A program made the translations under genes and the position numbers. From NCBI GenBank assembly GCA_048173955.1, contig DBEYOB010000132.1:1-52559 (forward strand): a stretch of 52,559 nucleotides of DNA. The letters are read 5' to 3'. Positions 45,601-52,559 of this stretch are shown here, piece after piece. The notes under the pieces are model-generated. The model was not told the DNA's origin. It saw only the letters and a program-made list of their open reading frames with translations, and made no database searches. The DNA is from CAZUFB01 sp048173955 (lineage in GTDB: Bacteria; Actinomycetota; Coriobacteriia; Coriobacteriales; UMGS124). The first letter of the stretch is position 1. Every line of letters starts with the position of its first letter.

Positions 45601-45669
45601 AAGCGCTCGCACGAAAAGGTCGACGCCGCACGGGTGGGCGAGGCCCTGCGCGCATGGCTGGGCCGATAG
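42640..45669 (+). CDS. dinG: DnaQ-exonuclease / DinG-type helicase fusion
   Basis: 1009 aa. Residues about 40-205 form a DEDDh exonuclease: VVVIDTETTGLDF (D48, E50), IAHNSTFDRHFME, and HRALDDV. Then comes an XPD/DinG-family superfamily-2 helicase with AVEAGTGVGKSIAYLLP (Walker A, near 325), IVDEAHSAEQEAR (DEAH, near 536), GFDARGD and QAAGRLIRS. Cysteines between Walker A and DEAH (NYPCL, INCLG, AECQKRRCPFFPHRC) could bind an iron-sulfur cluster. The architecture matches Bacillus-type DinG. GTG start with GAGGAGC at 8 nt. A role in unwinding or trimming damaged DNA is expected; the nearby pafBC pair fits a repair context. Confidence 0.93.
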   Translation: MTQDISPALAAIITPGTDDDVVARYATLSQRAKVRDFGLLEDDVVVIDTETTGLDFKECELIEVAAARLRGREVVDTMDLFVKPAKPIPAEIVEITGIDNDMVADADDAATVVRAFMEFAGDTPVIAHNSTFDRHFMEKGNGGQPVGSVWIDSLELSRIVLPCLASHKLQDLSRAFDLHQSTHRALDDVVATCGLWRILLCAASDLPAGLLCQLADMYPSVPWTYRPVFAQLAAEHPETPFSLIEERASRCARTTLTPREDAFDLAQEQPLRFPVTERIVDEFSRDGVVGRMYEDYEPREEQVQMACEVARAFQSGKNLAVEAGTGVGKSIAYLLPSALLAQGNGVTVGVATKSNALADQLINRELPLLSAAMDKPISYAALKGFDNYPCLRKVDRLARLGLSRSMASVTGDGEDAADAGPDGGSAEEGKGSKKLPVPSEDLLNGIAAIMAYGSQSAYGDINCLGIRWGKVQRSDFTSTSAECQKRRCPFFPHRCFLHLARKRAAACDVVVTNHSLLFRQVGSDIEVLPPIRYWIVDEAHSAEQEARRQWALRVNSRDTAAAFDVMGGSTSGALGTLFKEVRAKPAATLMTGLLTKTASECSRASIASGLFFDDLKAFCRKQRRGRGSSYETDTVWLDAELRSSADFAPVLESGAGFASTLERALKAAGEAATSIGEAAQGDQGLADRLSELTAAAGDLGRVLEALNVCLAGTDDRYVYSVSATQRSGFEAYELVAERIDVGAQLADVWYPETSSVVYSSATIAVGDKFDHFAHEVGLDRAERGSYRSLRLDSSYDFDANMQVVVAQGLPDPTKQKDAYLEALAPLLIDVHLAMGGSVLTLFTNRTEMERMFNLVQPALAQQGLELAAQLRGGNVRRLREHFIAERSSSLFALKSFWEGFDARGDTLRCVVIPRLPFTPPTDPLSQERRLREGKEAWRNHDLPESVLAMKQAAGRLIRSSTDRGVLVLADPRLTTMWYGRVFLASLPKRSHEKVDAARVGEALRAWLGR

Positions 45670-45898
45670 GGCGCAGTCGGGCCGATGGGGCCGTGAACCG
45701 ATGGGCCCGATAGGGTGTCAACGGAGCTGGGACGGGATGGGCGGCAGACGGCGGGAAAGCCGCCCCCATCCCGGTTCATTGACGTTAAGTCAACAACAAG
45801 GACCCTGCTTCTGCCCAGTTCACAGGCGGTGATACCCCTCTTTTCGGTAGGGGCGGTAACCCCTGGGGCGAGGGTTGAAATATTTCGGAAAAATTAGG

Positions 45899-45927
45899 TT
45901 GCTTATCAATAGGGCTAGGTCTATACT
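45899..45927 (+). promoter_or_regulatory. Orphan promoter of a predicted small RNA
   Basis: TTGCTT (45899-45904), 17-nt spacer, TATACT (45922-45927), in an AT-rich patch. No downstream plus-strand gene exists before the terminator at 45978. Confidence 0.65.
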
Positions 45928-45933
45928 GTGTTC

Positions 45934-46008
45934 AGTTCGTTTGCATCAGGGGGATGTCGACGACACAAGTTTGGGGGAAGGCGGATGGCTTCGGCCGTCC
46001 GCCTTTTG
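45934..46008 (+). ncRNA. Predicted small RNA of about 75 nt
   Basis: It begins about 7 nt after TATACT and ends at a UUCG-loop terminator. GTGT and ACAC plus an inner GCATC/GATGT can pair in the 5' part. It contains no familiar SRP, 6S or tmRNA motif. A 49-codon frame starting inside it lacks proper ribosome-binding spacing. Confidence 0.5.
45978..46008 (+). terminator. UUCG-tetraloop terminator
   Basis: AAGGCGGATGGC (45978-45989), loop TTCG, GCCGTCCGCCTT (45994-46005), with one G-T wobble, followed by TTGCGTTT. Exceptionally stable tetraloop hairpin. Confidence 0.8.
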
Positions 46009-46147
46009 CGTTTGAGGGGCCCGTTTGCAGTGCGGTCCCATGCGGCACCGCCCCGGCCGTCCGACGCCGGCCCTGCCGCCAGGCGTTTCCTGACATCAAG
46101 TAAATTCCCTCCTGCGGCATCTGTCGCCGCATGCGGCGCACCCGTGC

Positions 46148-47149
46148 CTAGCGGACGCGCGACCGCAGCCCGGCCGCCAGATCGCGCACCTGCGCGCGCA
46201 GCGCCTCCGGCCGCAGGACCTCGACGTCGCCGAACGTCGCGGCGACCATGCGGGCGAGCCAGGGCGAGTCGTCGACCCAGGGGATCGACGCGACGAACCC
46301 TCCCTGTCGGAGGTCGCTGTCGCTCAGGTGCCCCTCGTCCTCGGCGGCGGGCCGGTCGACGCGTTCGAGACCGCGCCAGACGTAGGCTCCCCGGACGGCG
46401 GACGGGTCGTGCACGGCCAGCACGGCCCGCGGCGCCCGGTCGACGCCGTCGAGGCCGTGCAGGTCGAACGTTCCGCGCCCGTTGCGGTCGAATCGCTCGC
46501 CCGTCTCCTCGACGCTCTCGATGCGGCTCAGCTTGAAGGTGCGCCATCCCTGCGCCCGCCGGCAGAAGGCCCCGACGTACCACATCCCCTCCGCCGCATC
46601 GTAGGAGATGGACCACGGTTCGACCAGGCGGTGGACGGGATGGTCGTCGTTCGCCCCGCGGTAGGAGATGTCGAGGACGATCCCCTGGTCGACGGCGTGC
46701 GTGACGGTCTGCAGGCGTTCGGATGAGCGGGTGGCGCGCGCCGTGCTCTGGATCGACTTGAGGCGTTCGACGCCGACGGGGGGAAGCGCCCCCTCGACCT
46801 TCTCCGCGAGGGAGCGCCCGTCGGCGATTCCCGACGCCTCGATGACGGCGACCAAGGCGCGCGCTTCGGCGGGGGAGAGGCGCAGGGGCTGGTCGAGCGC
46901 CACGCCGATCGGGTGGGGGACCAGCGTCTCGGTCTCGGCGTCGTAGTCGACGAAGAGCTCGGGCAGGCTGTCCCCGCATCCCAGGTTGACCTTGCGTATG
47001 GTGCGCTCGACGTCTTCGGAGTCCATCCCGAGCGTCGCGGCGACCTCGGAGAGCGGCACGCTGCGCTCGGAGCGTGCGGCGAGGTCGTTGACGAGCCTGA
47101 TGAGGCGCAGCATCTTCTCGACGGACTGCGCGGACGACTCCCTAGGCAT
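46148..47149 (-). CDS. pafC: WYL-domain transcriptional regulator, PafC-like
   Basis: 333 aa. An N-terminal helix-turn-helix (VEKMLRLIRLVNDLA then VPLSEVAATLGMDSEDVERTI) is followed by a WYL domain (VLDISYRGANDDHPVHRLVEPWSISY, GMWYVGAFCRRAQGWRTFKLSRI). The ATG at 47149 has GGAGGAAGCCC and overlaps the end of pafB by 8 nt; the frame extending to 47317 is inside pafB. PafBC proteins act together as a DNA-damage activator in mycobacteria. No proteasome genes are seen nearby, so regulation of repair genes, perhaps including dinG, is inferred. Confidence 0.85.
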   Translation of the reverse strand: MPRESSAQSVEKMLRLIRLVNDLAARSERSVPLSEVAATLGMDSEDVERTIRKVNLGCGDSLPELFVDYDAETETLVPHPIGVALDQPLRLSPAEARALVAVIEASGIADGRSLAEKVEGALPPVGVERLKSIQSTARATRSSERLQTVTHAVDQGIVLDISYRGANDDHPVHRLVEPWSISYDAAEGMWYVGAFCRRAQGWRTFKLSRIESVEETGERFDRNGRGTFDLHGLDGVDRAPRAVLAVHDPSAVRGAYVWRGLERVDRPAAEDEGHLSDSDLRQGGFVASIPWVDDSPWLARMVAATFGDVEVLRPEALRAQVRDLAAGLRSRVR

Positions 47150-48278
47150 GGGCTTCCTCCGTTTTTGCGAGGCCGCTCGCGAGGGCGGCGGCGAGTTCGG
47201 GCGGGGCGACGGGGGCGAGCCCGCATGCGAGCGCGCCGACGGACCAGCGGGCGAGCCCCTCGAGGTCGTTCGCCTCGACGGACCACAGCCAGCGCTCGCC
47301 GCACCCCGCGCCGTCAACCTCCGCGCACCGCCACGTGCCCTTGCCCATTGTCAGCGCGCCGAAGTCGTCCGGCCGGGCTCCCGCCGGTGCCTGGAAGGTC
47401 GCCCGGAAGTCCTCTTCGGCGCCGTACTGGAAGGGGAGGAGCATGTAGTCGTCGACCGAGAAGTCGGCGGGGATGCCGTAGGTCCGCGCGGCGTCGACCT
47501 TCACGCTCCGGGCGTCGATGCGGTCGGTCCTGAACACCTTGACGGGTCCGGCGTCTTTCTGCTCCTCGGAACCCTGCCCCTCGGCCCCTTTCCTGTCGCG
47601 GCCGACGAGATAGGTCATGCCGTGGCGCTCGAACATCCCGAACACCTCGAGGCGGTGGGGCGCCGCCATGCCGAGCGCGTCGGTGTAGAGGAAGGTCACG
47701 GGGTGCTGCTCGGTATAGGCGGCCAGGAGCTTCTCGGACGCCTTGGCCGTCGCCGCCCGCTCGAGCGCCCCGCGGCGCCTGGTGCGCCCGGACGGGCGCG
47801 GGGCGGCCCGGGTGCCCCCGCCTTCCCCGTCGCGATCGTCCCCGTCCGCGCGCCAGTAGGAGAGCCCGGCGACCGACGCGATCTTGTCGCGCGCCTTGCG
47901 GGCGTCGGCTGCGAAGGGGGAGCCCGCGTCCCCGACGTCGTCGAGGTAGACGCTCAGCAGTGTGACGAGCGAGAGGGCCTCGTCGCGCGTCAGCTCGATG
48001 TCCTGCGGGTCGGCATAGGTGAGGTGCGCGTCGATCTTGTAGCGCGTCTCGCCCCCGTAGCGCGTCTCGACGACGCGGATGCCGATCTGCTCGAGCTGGC
48101 CGCGGCAGACCAGGAAGGTGCGGCGCAGGCTGTCGGGCAGCAGCGCGTCGGGGTTTCCGAGCAGGCCGGTCGACGCGATTTGGTCGAACGTGAGCCCGAC
48201 GCGCGTGTCGAGCGCCGCGGCGAGCAGCAGGAGGCGTTCGTCGCCCGTTGTCTGATCGCTGACGGGATTCATGTCCAT
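47142..48278 (-). CDS. pafB: WYL-domain transcriptional regulator, PafB-like
   Basis: 378 aa, partner of the overlapping pafC. An N-terminal winged-helix segment (DERLLLLAAALDTR, then LRRTFLVCRGQLEQIGIRV) is followed by a Gly/Arg-rich insertion. A WYL domain comes next (HPVTFLYTDALGMAAPHRLEVFGMFERHGMTYLVGRDR, VFRTDRIDARSVKV). GGGAGGT precedes the ATG. The WYL motif itself is altered (TYLVG). WYL domains may sense nucleic acid. Divergent to the membrane protein at 48426. Confidence 0.83.
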   Translation of the reverse strand: MDMNPVSDQTTGDERLLLLAAALDTRVGLTFDQIASTGLLGNPDALLPDSLRRTFLVCRGQLEQIGIRVVETRYGGETRYKIDAHLTYADPQDIELTRDEALSLVTLLSVYLDDVGDAGSPFAADARKARDKIASVAGLSYWRADGDDRDGEGGGTRAAPRPSGRTRRRGALERAATAKASEKLLAAYTEQHPVTFLYTDALGMAAPHRLEVFGMFERHGMTYLVGRDRKGAEGQGSEEQKDAGPVKVFRTDRIDARSVKVDAARTYGIPADFSVDDYMLLPFQYGAEEDFRATFQAPAGARPDDFGALTMGKGTWRCAEVDGAGCGERWLWSVEANDLEGLARWSVGALACGLAPVAPPELAAALASGLAKTEEAHA

Positions 48279-48425
48279 GGGCGCTACCTCCCGGCTCGAG
48301 GGGATAAAAAAACGGAATACAATGCAGGGAATTCTATAACGTTGTGGGCGTTTGCTCTTTCAACGTGGGATGATAGCGCTTACATGTACCATATAGGGCA
48401 TGGCGTTTGAGATAAGGAGCCCTCT

Positions 48426-50171
48426 ATGAGCTTTTCCAACAACGGCGCGGGCAGCCACTTCGCCCCGTCCTCGGGCGAGGAGGGGCACGCCCCGTATTCG
48501 GGCGTTCCCGGCCATCGGACGCCCGGCTACGGCGCACCCGGTTCGGGGACGGCCCAGCGTCCCGACGACACCCTGCAGAGCATCTACGGCCTGCCGTTCG
48601 ACTCGCCCAACGGGTCTCATGCGACCGAGAGTGCCCCGTTCGAGCCGGTCTCGTCGCGCAAGCCGTCGTCCCCGAGCGACACGGACGTCTTTCTCGCCGT
48701 GGCCGCCCAGTCCCGGGGCGCGAGCAGCCAGCCGAGCCTGACGCCGGCCGCCAACCCGGTCTCGTTCGCGACGCCTGCGCCCCGTGGCGCCCAGGCTTCC
48801 TCCGGCGCGCCGGCTGCCCGGCAGGCGCCCGCACCCTCCGCCTCCTCCGCGGCCACGACCGCGGCGTTTCCCGCCTCGAGCTCCGGGCAGGGGGCGGCCC
48901 CCGCGAACCCGCTGGTGGCGGCGCGCACCGCGAACGCCGGCAGAAGCGCCGCGGGCAACCCCAACGGCCTGTTCCCCATCCAGGAGGTCGACCAGGTCTC
49001 GGGACGCGGCTTCGACATGTCGTTCAACGAGACGAGCCGCAAGCGCACGGTCGTCATCGCCGCCATCGTGGTCGCCGTGCTCGCCCTGGCGGCGGTCGGC
49101 GTGTTCTTCGGGCTCCGCTACAAGCAGGTTTCCGACGTCCGGGGAACCATCGACGAGGCGATCGACCTGCTGCGCGACACCGACGGCGTCATCGTCCCGC
49201 TCGACGAGGCCATAGCCTCCGAGGTCAGCTCCGGCGTTGCGTCGGGGACGCTGTCCGACCTCATGCTGCAGTCGACGACGACCTCGAACAGCCTCAGCTC
49301 GGCCGACCAGCTGGTGGCCGAGGCCGAGCGCTCGCGCAACCTGCTGTCTGCGGACGACCAGGAGGCGCTCGATGCCGTGGACGACTCCATCGAGGCCCGT
49401 CGCTCGATGATCGAGATCGGCCGCTCCCTGCTCGAGGTCGACACCGCGGTGGCGGAGGCTCTGAGCAACCTCGAGATGGCCTACACGTCGATCGCCGACG
49501 CCAACGCCAACGTGCAGTCGTCGCTCGACCAGTACAACGCCTACATGGCCGACAACAGCGTCGACGGCGACGACATGAGCGTCGTCCTGCAGTTCGACAA
49601 CAACGCCGTGGCGTCCATCACCGCGGCCCAGGGCTACGTCGCCGCCGCCAAAGAGGCGTTCCCCTCCGCCGACCTCTCGGTGCTCGACAACTACCTCGCC
49701 GTGCGCCTGAACCACCTCAACCTGCTCCTGCAGGTCGACACCTGCGTTGCCAACGCGGACTGGGACGGGGCGAACTCGATCAACGACCAGTATGTCCAGG
49801 CGGACCTCGACCAGCAGGCTGCCGCCCAGCAGGTTCCCGCCACCGCCGCGGAGCTCCTGACCTCCGCCTACGCCTCGACGACCGCGTCCCAGCGCGAGGC
49901 GTACGACGCGGCGCGCGACCAGTGCGTGTCCGCCGACGCCGTCCTCAACGAGTACCTGGGCATCACCGACGCCAGCAAGGAGATGGGCATTTCGGCCGAC
50001 GGAGCCGCGTCGCAGGCATCCTCGACGGCCGCCCCGGCGTCGGACGTGGCCCTGAGCGACACGGCGGCGGCCGACGCTGCGGCAACCGACGGGACCGCCG
50101 ATGCCGCGGCTGCCGCCGACGGGACCGCCGACCCGGCGGCTACCGACCCGGCGGCGGCCCCGGCCGCGTAG
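48426..50171 (+). CDS. Single-pass membrane protein with disordered N-terminus and helical outer domain
   Basis: 581 aa, no family recognised. Residues 1-195 are Pro/Ser/Ala/Gly-rich and probably disordered in the cytoplasm. A basic stop (SRKR) and one membrane helix follow (VVIAAIVVAVLALAAVGVFFGL, about 202-224). About 280 residues of mostly helical, acidic sequence come next (VRGTIDEAIDLLRDTDGV; DDSIEARRSMIEIGRSLLE), likely outside the cell, and finally an Ala/Asp/Thr repeat tail (DGTADAAAAADGTADPAATDPAAA). AAGGAG precedes the ATG. A scaffold or envelope role is possible but unproven. Confidence 0.8.
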   Translation: MSFSNNGAGSHFAPSSGEEGHAPYSGVPGHRTPGYGAPGSGTAQRPDDTLQSIYGLPFDSPNGSHATESAPFEPVSSRKPSSPSDTDVFLAVAAQSRGASSQPSLTPAANPVSFATPAPRGAQASSGAPAARQAPAPSASSAATTAAFPASSSGQGAAPANPLVAARTANAGRSAAGNPNGLFPIQEVDQVSGRGFDMSFNETSRKRTVVIAAIVVAVLALAAVGVFFGLRYKQVSDVRGTIDEAIDLLRDTDGVIVPLDEAIASEVSSGVASGTLSDLMLQSTTTSNSLSSADQLVAEAERSRNLLSADDQEALDAVDDSIEARRSMIEIGRSLLEVDTAVAEALSNLEMAYTSIADANANVQSSLDQYNAYMADNSVDGDDMSVVLQFDNNAVASITAAQGYVAAAKEAFPSADLSVLDNYLAVRLNHLNLLLQVDTCVANADWDGANSINDQYVQADLDQQAAAQQVPATAAELLTSAYASTTASQREAYDAARDQCVSADAVLNEYLGITDASKEMGISADGAASQASSTAAPASDVALSDTAAADAAATDGTADAAAAADGTADPAATDPAAAPAA

Positions 50172-50190
50172 CCGCGAGACGGCGTGCCCG

Positions 50191-50238
50191 AATGCGGGGT
50201 GCTGCGGGAGGACCGCCGGCACCCCGCATTTCCGTTTC
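50191..50238 (+). terminator. Terminator after the single-pass membrane protein
   Basis: AATGCGGGGTGC (50191-50202) pairs perfectly with GCACCCCGCATT (50219-50230), followed by TCCGTTT. Confidence 0.75.
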
Positions 50239-50292
50239 CGGCCTTTTTGGGAGAAACGCGGCCGCGTCCGAGGCGGACGTACGGCGCGGTCG

Positions 50293-50298
50293 TATACT
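50293..50298 (+). promoter_or_regulatory. Possible -10 element for the M28-like gene
   Basis: TATACT in GC-rich surroundings about 80 nt before the ATG at 50381. No clear -35 hexamer. Confidence 0.3.
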
Positions 50299-50380
50299 TA
50301 GAATCTGAATGCACCGCGTCGATCTGTCCGGTTCCGCCCACGGGGCCGCCGACATTGTTCGTATATAGGAGGAACTTCGT

Positions 50381-52559
50381 ATGGCTGACGCTTCGGATAC
50401 CATGCGCTACCTCGTCAAGAGCTTCGACATCGCGCCCGCTGGAACCCGCGAGGAGGGGCAGGCGGCCAAGGGGCTCTCCGAGGTGTTTCACGAGCATGGT
50501 CTCGAGACCGCGAACAAGAGCTTCAGGTACTCGTCGCTCGGCAAGGTCCCCCAGGCGGCGTGCCTTGCCCTCGCCGGCGTGGCGGGCATCCTGTCGGGCC
50601 TCGCGGGCGGCGCGCTGCCCATCGTGATGTTCGCCATCGCCGCGGTGATGGGGGTCCTCTACGGCCTCGAGGCGATCGGCATCAAGACGGTCTCGCGCAT
50701 CGGAGCTTCGGGGTCGAGCCAGAACGTCGTCGCGCGCCACCCCGCCGCCGCCTCGCTCAACGGCCAGAAGGCGCGCCCGGTGGTGGTGATTGCCCACTAC
50801 GACACCCCGCGTGCCGACATCCTCGCCACGCCCCCGCTCGCGCGCCTGCAGCCCTACCTCTCCTACGTGGTGCGCGGCGCTCTGGCGCTCGACGTGCTCG
50901 CCATGTTCTTCCAGATGCTGCCCGTCCCCACCGTGCTCCACAGCATCGCGTGGGCCGTGTCGCTGGTGACCTCGGCAATCATGATCGCCTGGGCCCTGTG
51001 CGTCATGCTGCAGCGCTTCGCCATGCCCTTCACGGTCGGTGCGAACGACAACAAGGCGTCCATCGCGGCGCTGTTCGGCCTGCTCGACCGCGTGCGTCCC
51101 CTGCAGGGCGGCCGCAACGTGGCGAGCGAGGCGCTCTACGAGGCGATGGAGGCGCACGACGCCGCCGACGAGGCCCGCTCCGACGAGCGCCGCTACGACG
51201 ACGAGGCCGAGGACGCGCACGTCCGCGTGTCGGAGCGCCGCCGTTCCCGCTCCCATCGGGAGGACGCCGAGGGCAGCTCCGACGGTCGCCCGGCCGAGCG
51301 TCCGGCCAGGCGCTCCTCCGAGCGCAGGTCCGAAGGCCGCCGCGACGAGGCCCGCTCCGACGAGCGCCGCGCCGACGGCCCCGTGCGCTACGGCGCCGAC
51401 GTCGTGCGCTCGCTGGGCATCCTGCCCGAGTCGTGCGTCCTAGAGTACGAGCAGCCCGAACCCGAGTCCGCCCCCGCCGCCGAGGAGCGCCCCGCGCCCG
51501 AGCCCGAACCCGCGCCCCGTGCGCAGGAGGGTGCGCGCGTGCATCGCGCCAGCGAGGCCCAGGCGCGCGCTCGTCTCGAGGCGAACCTGCCGGTCGGCGG
51601 CGCGACGGTCGTCATGTCCTCGCTCGCGTCCGGCTCGAGCGCCGCTCCCGCCGTCGAGGAGGCTGCCGGCGAAAGCGTCCCCGCAGAGGTCGCCGTCGCC
51701 GATGAGGTCCCCGTCGACCCCGAGGCGGTGAAGGACGCCGCGACCGACGCCATCATGGCGGGCATCGTCGGCTCGAGCACCCTTTCGGGCAGCCAGGCTG
51801 CGGCGAACGAGGTCCCCGCACCCCAGGCGGGCGCAACCGTGCTGATGGAGCCGGTCTCCGAACAGGCCGCGTTCCAGGCGGTCCCCCAGGCGCAGCCGGC
51901 CTACGGCTCGCAGCAGCCGTATGCCGCGCAGCAGGCCCAGGCCGTCCAGCCCTTCCGCCTCATCACCTCGTCCGACGACTACGACGCCGAGCTCTCCAAC
52001 TCTACGGGCGTCATCCCGCCCGACGTGGCCGCCCAGTCCGCCGCCGCGTCGTCGACCTTCTTCAACGACGACATCGATCCCGAGGCGGCCGCCGTGGTGA
52101 GCGACCCGACGTGGGGGACCTCGAGCTTCCGCCCCGTCTCGGTCGGCCGCCGCATCCTGGGCGACATCCCCGACCCCGCCGTCGCCGCAGTCGACCCGTT
52201 CAGCGTGTCGAGCATCGAGCCGGTCGGCAGCTACAACCCCGAGGACTTCTCCGAGCTCGACTTCGAGACGGGCACCCATCAGGCAGTCACGCCCACGATG
52301 CTCGGCCAGGCGCGCCTGCGCGCCCTCGACGGTTTCAGCCCCGAGATCACCGACACGCCCAAGCGCGGCCGCAAGGGGAAGAACAAGCGGCAGGGGCGCA
52401 TCAGCCACCAGGCGGCGCGCATGCAGGCCGAGATGGAGCAGGAGTCCTTCAACGACTGGCTGGGCCTCGACGAGGACTTCGACGCCAAGACGAGCGGCCA
52501 GCAGATCGGCTCGTGGGACAACTTCGCCGACGACCAGGGCCAGGCGCCCGCTCCCGGCC
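50381..52559 (+). CDS. Membrane protein with M28-peptidase-like motifs (3' end outside window)
   Basis: Open frame to the window end (726 codons seen); start ATG with a near-perfect AGGAGGAAC. Residues 10-50 resemble the lid region of M28-type peptidases (TREEGQAAKGLSEVF). Two hydrophobic segments (about 56-100) come before VVVIAHYDTPRAD, an H-x-D-T motif (H139, D141). Further hydrophobic segments (161-180, 185-211) precede GANDNKASIAALFGLL (D223), like the GANDN metal-site strand of M28 enzymes. The remaining roughly 490 visible residues are low-complexity: Arg/Asp/Glu-rich repeats (DEARSDERR twice), Pro/Glu and Gln/Ala stretches, and a basic KRGRKGKNKRQGR patch. The remaining catalytic E-E and His ligands are not visible, so it may be inactive or continue later. 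Catalysis is unproven. Confidence 0.75.
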   Translation, partial: MADASDTMRYLVKSFDIAPAGTREEGQAAKGLSEVFHEHGLETANKSFRYSSLGKVPQAACLALAGVAGILSGLAGGALPIVMFAIAAVMGVLYGLEAIGIKTVSRIGASGSSQNVVARHPAAASLNGQKARPVVVIAHYDTPRADILATPPLARLQPYLSYVVRGALALDVLAMFFQMLPVPTVLHSIAWAVSLVTSAIMIAWALCVMLQRFAMPFTVGANDNKASIAALFGLLDRVRPLQGGRNVASEALYEAMEAHDAADEARSDERRYDDEAEDAHVRVSERRRSRSHREDAEGSSDGRPAERPARRSSERRSEGRRDEARSDERRADGPVRYGADVVRSLGILPESCVLEYEQPEPESAPAAEERPAPEPEPAPRAQEGARVHRASEAQARARLEANLPVGGATVVMSSLASGSSAAPAVEEAAGESVPAEVAVADEVPVDPEAVKDAATDAIMAGIVGSSTLSGSQAAANEVPAPQAGATVLMEPVSEQAAFQAVPQAQPAYGSQQPYAAQQAQAVQPFRLITSSDDYDAELSNSTGVIPPDVAAQSAAASSTFFNDDIDPEAAAVVSDPTWGTSSFRPVSVGRRILGDIPDPAVAAVDPFSVSSIEPVGSYNPEDFSELDFETGTHQAVTPTMLGQARLRALDGFSPEITDTPKRGRKGKNKRQGRISHQAARMQAEMEQESFNDWLGLDEDFDAKTSGQQIGSWDNFADDQGQAPAPG

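Larger units (their letters stand above)
45670..46147. other. dinG-pafC intergenic
   Basis: Contains an orphan plus-strand promoter and a short predicted RNA with a UUCG terminator. It also has a hairpin CCCCT/AGGGG (45835-45839 with 45849-45853) that may end dinG transcription, and GC-rich sequence beyond the pafC stop. No protein gene is convincing. Confidence 0.6.

Noticed and set aside
45934..46008. Signal recognition particle RNA or 6S RNA
   Set aside because: No SRP apical loop motif and far too short for 6S.
45954..46103. 49-codon frame starting ATG TCG ACG within the predicted small RNA
   Set aside because: The purine run abuts the ATG too closely for a ribosome-binding site and the frame passes through the terminator hairpin.

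Overview
This window looks like the replication-origin region of a high-GC actinobacterium, most likely class Coriobacteriia (Collinsella/Olsenella-like). That assignment is inferred from gene order, base composition, PafBC-type regulators and the style of the surface protein; no database was searched. Genes left of about 31 kb read leftward and most genes right of 32 kb read rightward, as expected for bidirectional replication away from an origin at about 31.1-32.0 kb.

Left part (1-18.5 kb), accessory: a PD-(D/E)XK/Rpn-family nuclease gene on the minus strand (174-1232). Next is a giant sortase-anchored surface-protein gene of about 14.8 kb on the minus strand (1610-16399), with a VWA domain, about 23 pilin-type Ig repeats, four DUF11-like modules and a VPKTG tail. 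It is split by one in-frame TGA inside the VWA domain. Then come an AT-rich gap, a remnant of a second nuclease gene, and a third nuclease copy on the plus strand that is frameshifted at a C6 run. The surface gene is therefore bracketed by inversely oriented nuclease genes.

Central part (18.5-37.8 kb), replication and segregation core: leftward from the origin are a GHKL-ATPase/Q-G-Y-rich/winged-helix gene, dnaA, dnaN, recF, dciA, gyrB and gyrA. Rightward are rpmH, rnpA, yidD, yidC, jag/khpB, rsmG, parA, parB and a small membrane-protein gene. The GHKL gene ends 3 nt before dnaA and probably forms an operon with it. The origin appears bipartite: a dense array of TTTTCAACA/TTTTCCACA-type boxes lies upstream (31.2-31.85 kb), and a second cluster with a DnaA-trio-like element lies between dnaA and dnaN. 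Six parS-like sites for ParB lie between 21.4 and 42.2 kb; two form a symmetric inverted pair between gyrB and gyrA, and one sits in the loop of a perfect inverted repeat between yidC and jag.

Right part (37.8-52.6 kb): rlmN, a small predicted membrane protein with ddl, a flavodoxin-like gene paired with a tail-anchored unknown, a DnaQ-exonuclease/DinG-helicase fusion, an orphan promoter plus UUCG terminator that predicts an RNA of about 75 nt, a pafB-pafC regulator pair on the minus strand, a single-pass membrane protein, and an unusual membrane protein with M28-peptidase-like motifs that runs off the window end. No tRNA, rRNA, CRISPR array or insertion-sequence transposase was recognised.
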